The position numbers were made by a program, and so were the translations under genes. Shown here in pieces: positions 52,201 to 61,200 of a stretch of DNA of 64,000 nt. The notes beneath the pieces were generated by a model. It was not told the DNA's origin. It saw nothing but the letters and a program-made list of their open reading frames with translations, and did not search any database. The first letter of the stretch is position 1. Each line of letters opens with the position of its first letter. Source of the stretch: Tragulus kanchil (taxonomy: Eukaryota > Chordata > Mammalia > Artiodactyla > Tragulidae); contig JAIOJX010000002.1 of assembly GCA_022376925.1 (NCBI GenBank), positions 38,340,501-38,404,500 of the forward strand, written 5' to 3'.

Positions 52201-55200
52201 ACCCCATCAATAGAGACAGGAAAGTTCGTGACTTTTTTTACAGGACCCCTACGTGACATGCGCAGGCGCCTAACCACTGAGTTGTTCAATGATGAACTAT
52301 AGTAAAGATGACACATTTTATTTTATTTTTTACCATAAAAAATTTTAAATCAGACAAAAGGCTTTTTGTCACTTACCTGTCCTCTTAGAAAACTTAAGCA
52401 GCTCTTAGATCGAAATAGTTGTCTGGATCCTGTATCTCCCTGTTGTCCATAAAAGATGTTCAAAAATTAAATTTTTGACTATAGGAAACTCTTATCGGTC
52501 CTGAATAGAGTTTTAGTAATGTTTAGGGGCCACTCACAAAAATAATGTTTCTAAAGTAATTTTAGAATATTGATACAAAAATTATTGATAACATTTGTTG
52601 TGTTGATAACATTTGCCTGAAGTCTCAGGACTCTGCCACAACCAGAGCTCAGGATGCCTGTGCCCCAATGCTTTGTGTACTGAGGAGCCCAGAGTTCTTT
52701 CACTAAAACCTAAGCTAAGGGGACAGATCAAAATGCAAGAAAAATACATAATTTAGGCTAGCAGTTAAAAAATCATTCAAAAGCAAAGACAACCTTTGCA
52801 TTTATACAGTCTTCTACATTTTGAAATATATTCACATACATTTTATCCTTATAAGTCACTAGGTAAGAAAAAAGCATACCCACTCTATAGACGAGAACAG
52901 TGAGGCATGGAACCAGTGGATTTTTTTCAATAAATATGTACTAAAGCACTCCACAATCAGTGAGGTGCGTTGGCTCCTAGGACGCAGAGCAGTGGACGGG
53001 GAGGGTCAACTGTAAAGTTACACGGAGATTTTCTGCTGTGGGGGGTCAGCATTCCTAACTTCCTGTGTTGTTCAAGGCTAACTGTACACAGTAATTCTTA
53101 CTTTACAATATAAAGGTACTGAAAAATCAGACAATTGGGAAGCACTTTAGCGTGACAGTGGACGGGGCAACCAAGCCCTCATTCCTTATGGAGACACCAT
53201 TTTAATGACAGTGTGTGACCTAGAACACTTCTGGGACAACCCTGAGAACCAGGAAAGAAGCTGCAGCCCCCATCCCATGCATAATAAAGCAGGAACCCCA
53301 TCAATAGAGACAGGAAAGTTCGTGACTTTTTTTACAGGACCCCTACGTGACATGCGCAGGCGCCTAACCACTGAGTTGTTCAATGATGAACTATAGTAAA
53401 GATGACACATTTTATTTTATTTTTTACCATAAAAAATTTTAAATCAGACAAAAGGCTTTTTGTCACTTACCTGTCCTCTTAGAAAACTTAAGCAGCTCTT
53501 AGATCGAAATAGTTGTCTGGATCCTGTATCTCCCTGTTGTCCATAGACAGAAATGTAGATGTTTGCTACTGTTCCAGCATTCCAAAGCTCACCTGTGGCC
53601 ACCTGCACTTCATACACTGTCACTGACAACAAGAGAAAACCAGCTTCAACGCCAAGGACTGGAGTGATTCCCTGGAGGAGGAGATGGCAACCCACTCCAG
53701 TATTCATGCATGGGAAATTCCATGGACAGGGGAGCCTGGCGGGCCCCATGCAACCATGGGGCTACAAAGAGTCAGACACAACTGAGTGACTAAGCAACAA
53801 TAACTGCTCAAAGGATAGAGAAATTATACATTCCTTTTTTTTTTTATTCTTTATTTTAAAGGTTTTACAGAGTTTTGTTGTTCACAGACATGTATGTTCC
53901 CAGATCAGTCATATGAAGTTATACATTCCTAATCAAGAGCTTCAGGGCCAGGTAAGCTGGAGCACACCCTGCTCAGTCTCTCTCACTGAATACAGCTGCA
54001 AAGTCTTGACTGAAGACATGGGGCAGCTCTATGAAGGTTTTGAATAATAAACAGTAGCAGGAGAATTAGGGAATAATCTCAGAATCATGTGTTTACACAT
54101 ATATAGCATTTGCTTATGTATAAAAGAAATGAATTACAGCAGTTACACATGGATAAGGGGGAAGAATACTGATTTTGTTGTAAGTTATTCATACTACTCA
54201 TGAGGACAGATAGTGTAATTCAAAAGTGGTCTTGGATTAGTTGTAAATGTGTATTTGCAAACTCTAAGGCAACCACTAATGTTTTTCAAAAGTATCATTA
54301 ATGACAGTGTGTGACCTAGAACACTTCTGGGACAACCCTGAGAACCAGGAAAGAAGCTGCAGCCCCCATCCCATGCATAATAAAGCAGGAACCCCATCAA
54401 TAGAGACAGGAAAGTTCGTGACTTTTTTTACAGGACCCCTACGTGACATGCGCAGGCGCCTAACCACTGAGTTGTTCAATGATGAACTATAGTAAAGATG
54501 ACACATTTTATTTTATTTTTTACCATAAAAAATTTTAAATCAGACAAAAGGCTTTTTGTCACTTACCTGTCCTCTTAGAAAACTTAAGCAGCTCTTAGAT
54601 CGAAATAGTTGTCTGGATCCTGTATCTCCCTGTTGTCCATAGACAGAAATGTAGATGTTTGCTACTGTTCCAGCATTCCAAAGCTCACCTGTGGCCACCT
54701 GCACTTCATACACTGTCACTGACAACAAGAGAAAACCAGCTTCAACGCCAAAGACTGGAGTGATTCCCTGGAGGAGGAGATGGCAACCCACTCCAGTATT
54801 CATGCATGGGAAATTCCATGGACAGGGGAGCCTGGCGGGCCCCATGCAACCATGGGGCTACAAAGAGTCAGACACAACTGAGTGACTAAGCAACAATAAC
54901 TGCTCAAAGGATAGAGAAATTATACATTCCTTTTTTTTTTTATTCTTTATTTTAAAGGTTTTACAGAGTTTTGTTGTTCACAGACATGTATGTTCCCAGA
55001 TCAGTCATATGAAGTTATACATTCCTAATCAAGAGCTTCAGGGCCAGGTAAGCTGGAGCACACCCTGCTCAGTCTCTCTCACTGAATACAGCTGCAAAGT
55101 CTTGACTGAAGGCATGGGGCAGCTCTATGAAGGTTTTGAATAATAAACAGTAGCAGGAGAATTAGGGAATAATCTCAGAATCATGTGTTTACACATATAT

Positions 55201-56995
55201 AGCATTTGCTTATGTATAAAAGAAATGAATTACAGCAGTTACACATGGATAAGGGGGAAGAATACTGATTTTGTTGTAAGTTATTCATACTACTCATGAG
55301 GACAGATAGTGTAATTCAAAAGTGGTCTTGGATTAGTTGTAAATGTGTATTTGCAAACTCTAAGGCAACCACTAATGTTTTTCAAAAAGTATCATTGATA
55401 TGCTAAAAAAAAGAGAGAGAAATAGAATTTTCTCAATTGAATGCTCACTTGAAGACACAAATGATAGAAAAAGAGTAAAAGATAAAAATAGGAATAAAGA
55501 ATAAAAGTAACAAAAATAGTAGATATTGACCTGATGAATCAATAGTCACTTTGAACATCAAGGCTTAAAAGAACCAATGAAAAGAGATTTTCAAAATGAA
55601 ACAAAAAATAAGACCCAACTATGTGTTGTCTACAACAAACCCAGTTTAAAAATAAATATACACATAGATTAAAGGTAAATTGGTGGAGAAAATACACCCT
55701 GCTAACACTTATGTAAAGAAAGCAGGAGTAGTTCTATTAATTTCAGACAGAGTATATGTCAAACAGGAAAAGTTAGCAGGAATAGGGGAGATTCCATAAT
55801 AATAAGAGGGTCAATTCTCCAAGAAAACATGATAATCCTTAATATTATGATAGACAGAGATAATCCTAACAGAGCATGAAACTACATAAGGCAAAACTGA
55901 TAAAACTGAAGGGGAAAAAAGATAAATCCACTACCATAGTGGAGGCTTCAACACTCCTCTCTCAGAAACGGGCAGATCCTATGGGCAGAAAATCGGTAAT
56001 GATACAGGTGAACTCAGTAACACGGTTGATCAACAGTTTATAATACACATCCATAGATTATTTCACCCAACAACAGTAGAATACACATTCTTCCCAAGCT
56101 CACAGGGGACAGTCATCAAGACAGATCACAGTGTGGGCCATAAAACAAACATAACAAACTCAGAAGACCAGAAATCATACCTTGTCTGCTCTCAGTGGAA
56201 TTAAAACTAGAAATCAATAACTGAAAGATAACTAGAAAATCCCATAACATATGGAGACTAAATAACACATGTCTAAATAATACATTGGTCAAGAATAACT
56301 CTTAAGCGAAATTTGTTAGTGTTTTGAACTAAATGAAAATACAACTTATCAAAATTTGTGGGATGTAGGAAAAAACAATGCTTAGAGAAAATGATAGCAC
56401 TGCATACATTAGAAAAATGCATACATTAGAAAAAAGAGATCTAAAATCAATCATCTAAGTTTAGTAAATTAGAAAAAACGGAACATATTAAATCCAAAGG
56501 AATCAATAAGAAAAGAAATAAGACTTCAAGTAGAAATCAACTAAACTGAAAACAGTAAATCAATAGGAAAAAATCAATGAAACCAAAAGCTGATTTGTTG
56601 GAAAGATCAATAAAATTGATAAGCCTTGAGTCAGCCTAGCTAAGCAAAAAAAGAGGACATGAGTTAAAAATATTAGAAATGAAACACGGAGAAGCACTGC
56701 AGATCCCATGGAAGATGTAAATAATAAAAGACCAGTATGGAAAACTCTATGTGCACAAATTTGATAACCTAGAAGAAGTGAACCAATTCCTTGAAAGACA
56801 CAATCTACCAAAACTCTCAAAAGAAGAAACAGAATTTCAGCTTTGTAAGATGAAAAAAGTTATAGAGATCTGTTGTACAGCAATGTGAACATACTTAGCT
56901 GAAATGTATACTTTCAAATGTTTAAGACAGTAAATTTCATGTTATGTATTTGTTACCACAATTAAATATGTGTAGGTATCTGTATATATGTATGC

Positions 56996-57063
<68 letters not shown>

Positions 57064-58159
57064 CAATTCCTTGGTTGAGAAGATCCCTTGGAGACGAAAT
57101 GGCAACCCACTCCAGTATTCTTGCCTGGAAAACCCCATGGACAGAGGAGCCTGGCGGGCTACAGTCCATAAGGTCACACAGAGTCAGACACAACTGAAGT
57201 GACTTAGCATGCACACAGTTACCATAGGGAAGGAAAGGGAAACTATCTCCAGAATACAGTATTTGCAGAATATGCCTCCTTTGAGCAGTTTTATGGTTAA
57301 GACGAAAGATGAAGAAGTAGATCTACTAACAGTGGGTAGGACCGGTACCTGGTGAGCACCTCCTCAGGTGAAGGGTGGGCTGAAGGGTGAGGAAGAGTGT
57401 TGAGAGAGTACATATGGAGACTAATAAAAGTCTAAATAATACATTGGTCAAGAATAACTCTTAAGCGAAATTTGTTAGTGTTTTGAACTAAATGAAAATA
57501 CAACTTATCAAAATTTGTGGGATGTAGGAAAAAACAATGCTTAGAAAATGATAGCACTGCATACATTAGAAAAATGCATACATTAGAAAAAAGAGATCTA
57601 AAATCAATCATCTAAGTTTAGTAAATTAGAAAAAACGGAACATATTAAATCCAAAGGAATCAATAAGAAAAGAAATAAGACTTCAAGTAGAAATCAACTA
57701 AACTGAAAACAGTAAATCAATAGGAAAAAATCAATGAAACCAAAAGCTGATTTGTTGGAAAGATCAATAAAATTGATAAGCCTTGAGTCAGCCTAGCTAA
57801 GCAAAAAAAGAGGACATGAGTTAAAAATATTAGAAATGAAACACGGAGAAGCACTGCAGATCCCATGGAAGATGTAAATAATAAAAGACCAGTATGGAAA
57901 ACTCTATGTGCACAAATTTGATAACCTAGAAGAAGTGAACCAATTCCTTGAAAGACACAATCTACCAAAACTCTCAAAAGAAGAAACAGAATTTCAGCTT
58001 TGTAAGATGAAAAAAGTTATAGAGATCTGTTGTACAGCAATGTGAACATACTTAGCTGAAATGTATACTTTCAAATGTTTAAGACAGTAAATTTCATGTT
58101 ATGTATTTGTTACCACAATTAAATATGTGTAGGTATCTGTATATATGTATGCATATATG

Positions 58160-58214
<55 letters not shown>

Positions 58215-61200
58215 CAATTCCTTGGTTGAGAAGATCCCTTGGAGACGAAATGGCAACCCACTCCAGTATTCTTGCCTGGAAAACCCCATGGACAGAGGAG
58301 CCTGGCGGGCTACAGTCCATAAGGTCACACAGAGTCAGACACAACTGAAGTGACTTAGCATGCACACAGTTACCATAGGGAAGGAAAGGGAAACTATCTC
58401 CAGAATACAGTATTTGCAGAATATGCCTCCTTTGAGCAGTTTTATGGTTAAGACGAAAGATGAAGAAGTAGATCTACTAACAGTGGGTAGGACCGGGTAC
58501 CTGGTGAGCACCTCCCCTCAGGTGAAGGGTGGGCTGAAGGGTGAGGAAGAGTGTTGAGAGAGTACTCGTAAGTGTCGAGGGAAATGTTTATGAAAGGTGA
58601 GAACAAGGCTCACACAAGCCTTCACTTTCCAGCAAATAAAACTATTCATATCTTTTCAAAAATATTTTAACCTAAAACTTAACAAAGAGTCCATTATACT
58701 ATATTTAAAAGCCACAAAGGAATCATTAGTCTCTGCAAATGATTCAGCAACTCATGCTCCTTATTAAGCTACACAAGTTATTATATGAAAGTGAGGTGTC
58801 AGTCACTCCGTTGTGCCTGACTCATCACAGCCCCATGGACTAGCCTGCCAGGTGCCTCTGTCCATGGAATTTTCCAGGCAAGAGTACTGGAGTGGGTTGC
58901 CATTTCTTTCTCCAGGGGATCTTCCCAACCCAGGGACTGAACCTGAGTTGCCCTCATTGCAGGCAGAGTCTTCACTGTCTGAGCCACAGGGAAGTCCAAG
59001 TTATTATATACCTAAACCTGTGGCCACCTGATGCAAAGAAATGACTCACTGGAAAAGACCCTGATGCTGGGGAAAATAGAAGGCAGAAGGAGAAGGGGAT
59101 GACAGAGGATGAGATGGTTGGATGGCATCACTGAGTCATTAGACATGAGTTTGAGCAAACTCCAGGAGATAGTGAAGGACAGGGAAACCTGGCGTGCTGC
59201 AGTCCATGGGGTCACAGAGAGTTGACTGAACTGAACTAAAACCTAATATTAGATTCTATGATGCTGTGAAACTCTTCTTCAACTTCACACAATACTTAGT
59301 ATCATTTATTTCTTTAGAAAATTAAGATATCACACTCTTAATTTTAAAAAAATGTTCTAAACTAGAGAGAAATCTGTTTTTATCAATTGCCCATCTAATA
59401 ATTATTCTCGTATAACTTTCCTATTCTCTTCCAAAACAGAAGCCAGGAGTCAGACACAACTGAAGTGACTTAGCATGCACACAATTACCATAGGGAAGGA
59501 AAGGGAAACTATCTCCAGAATACAGTATTTGCAGAATATGCCTCCTTTGAGCAGTTTTATGGTTAAGACGAAAGATGAAGAAGTAGATCTACTAACAGTG
59601 GGTAGGACCGGGTACCTGGTGAGCACCTCCCCTCAGGTGAAGGGTGGGCTGAAGGGTGAGGAAGAGTGTTGAGAGAGTACTCGTAAGTGTCGAGGGAAAT
59701 GTTTATGAAAGGTGAGAACAAGGCTCACACAAGCCTTCACTTTCCAGCAAATAAAACTATTCATATCTTTTCAAAAATATTTTAACCTAAAACTTAACAA
59801 AGAGTCCATTATACTATATTTAAAAGCCACAAAGGAATCATTAGTCTCTGCAAATGATTCAGCAACTCATGCTCCTTATTAAGCTACACAAGTTATTATA
59901 TGAAAGTGAGGTGTCAGTCACTCCGTTGTGCCTGACTCATCACAGCCCCATGGACTAGCCTGCCAGGTGCCTCTGTCCGTGGAATTTTCCAGGCAAGAGT
60001 ACTGGAGTGGGTTGCCATTTCTTTCTCCAGGGGATCTTCCCAACCCAGGGACTGAACCTGAGTTGCCCTCATTGCAGGCAGAGTCTTCACTGTCTGAGCC
60101 ACAGGGAAGTCCAAGTTATTATATACCTAAACCTGTGGCCACCTGATGCAAAGAAATGACTCACTGGAAAAGACCCTGATGCTGGGGAAAATAGAAGGCA
60201 GAAGGAGAAGGGGATGACAGAGGATGAGATGGTTGGATGGCATCACTGAGTCATTAGACATGAGTTTGAGCAAACTCCAGGAGATAGTGAAGGACAGGGA
60301 AACCTGGCGTGCTGCAGTCCATGGGGTCACAGAGAGTTGACTGAACTGAACTAAAACCTAATATTAGATTCTATGATGCTGTGAAACTCTTCTTCAACTT
60401 CACACAATACTTAGTATCATTTATTTCTTTAGAAAATTAAGATATCACACTCTTAATTTTAAAAAAATGTTCTAAACTAGAGAGAAATCTGTTTTTATCA
60501 ATTGCCCATCTAATAATTATTCTCGTATAACTTTTTCCTATTCTCTTCCAAAACAGAAGCCAGGAGACATAAGAGCAAACATATGTTGTGGACAGTCTCC
60601 CTGAATTCATGTGGCCATGAGCAGTGACTATCTAACTCTGAACACAGCCTATTTCTCAGCCACATTTACACAAGTCATGAACAAAGCTCAGCTTTTGGCG
60701 AAATGCTCAGAAAGTCATTGAGCAGTACTGTTTTCATTTCCAAATCAAATTGATCAATTTTCAAAAATAAGGCTCAGCCTGGTAACGAAAGCACGCATTG
60801 ACTTTGAGTTTTCAGCTCAGGAAGAACTTCATTGGACATTCAATTTTCTCATGACCGCCTAAGAACAAATTTTCTTTTTGGGGATTAAGAGACATTTCAG
60901 CTGACCTTCCTATAAGCTTCACTGTTGACAGGAGCACACTCCTGAATGCCAGAACATGAAACAACTGAGCACATTTAGATGCAGCCGTCACTCCCACCCA
61001 GGCAGTTTGTGAGAAGCAAGCAGTTCCTCAATCATTCATTCATCCATTCACTGATTTACTCGACAGGCACGGAGCCTCCCTGTCCTTCAGCGTTTGGGCA
61101 AGTGTCATCTGTGCAGCCTGCAGCGGATCCGGCCTACCTGGAAGGATGGGCTGCCCCGTGTTCAGAACAGGAAGCTCCCGACAGACCTCCCCATCCTCCT

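Larger units (their letters stand above)
53203..55396. repeat. Tandem block pair D20 (53203-54298 / 54299-55396)
   Basis: Offset 1096 bp. Overlaps D19, so exon 2 is seen three times. Junction at TAATGACAGTGTG. Confidence 0.95.
56248..58565. repeat. Tandem block pair D21 (56248-57410 / 57411-58565)
   Basis: Offset 1163 falling to about 1150 bp. The TG/TA microsatellites differ in length, plus small C-run and G-run indels. Confidence 0.95.
58332..60563. repeat. Tandem block pair D22 (58332-59446 / 59447-60563)
   Basis: Offset 1115 bp. One SNP inside a Bov-tA (CTGTCCATGG against CTGTCCGTGG) and a CTTTC/CTTTTTCC indel. Confidence 0.95.

Noticed and set aside
56988..58348. Open frames of Val-Cys and His-Thr repeats
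   Set aside because: They are translations of the TG microsatellite and BovA SINE.
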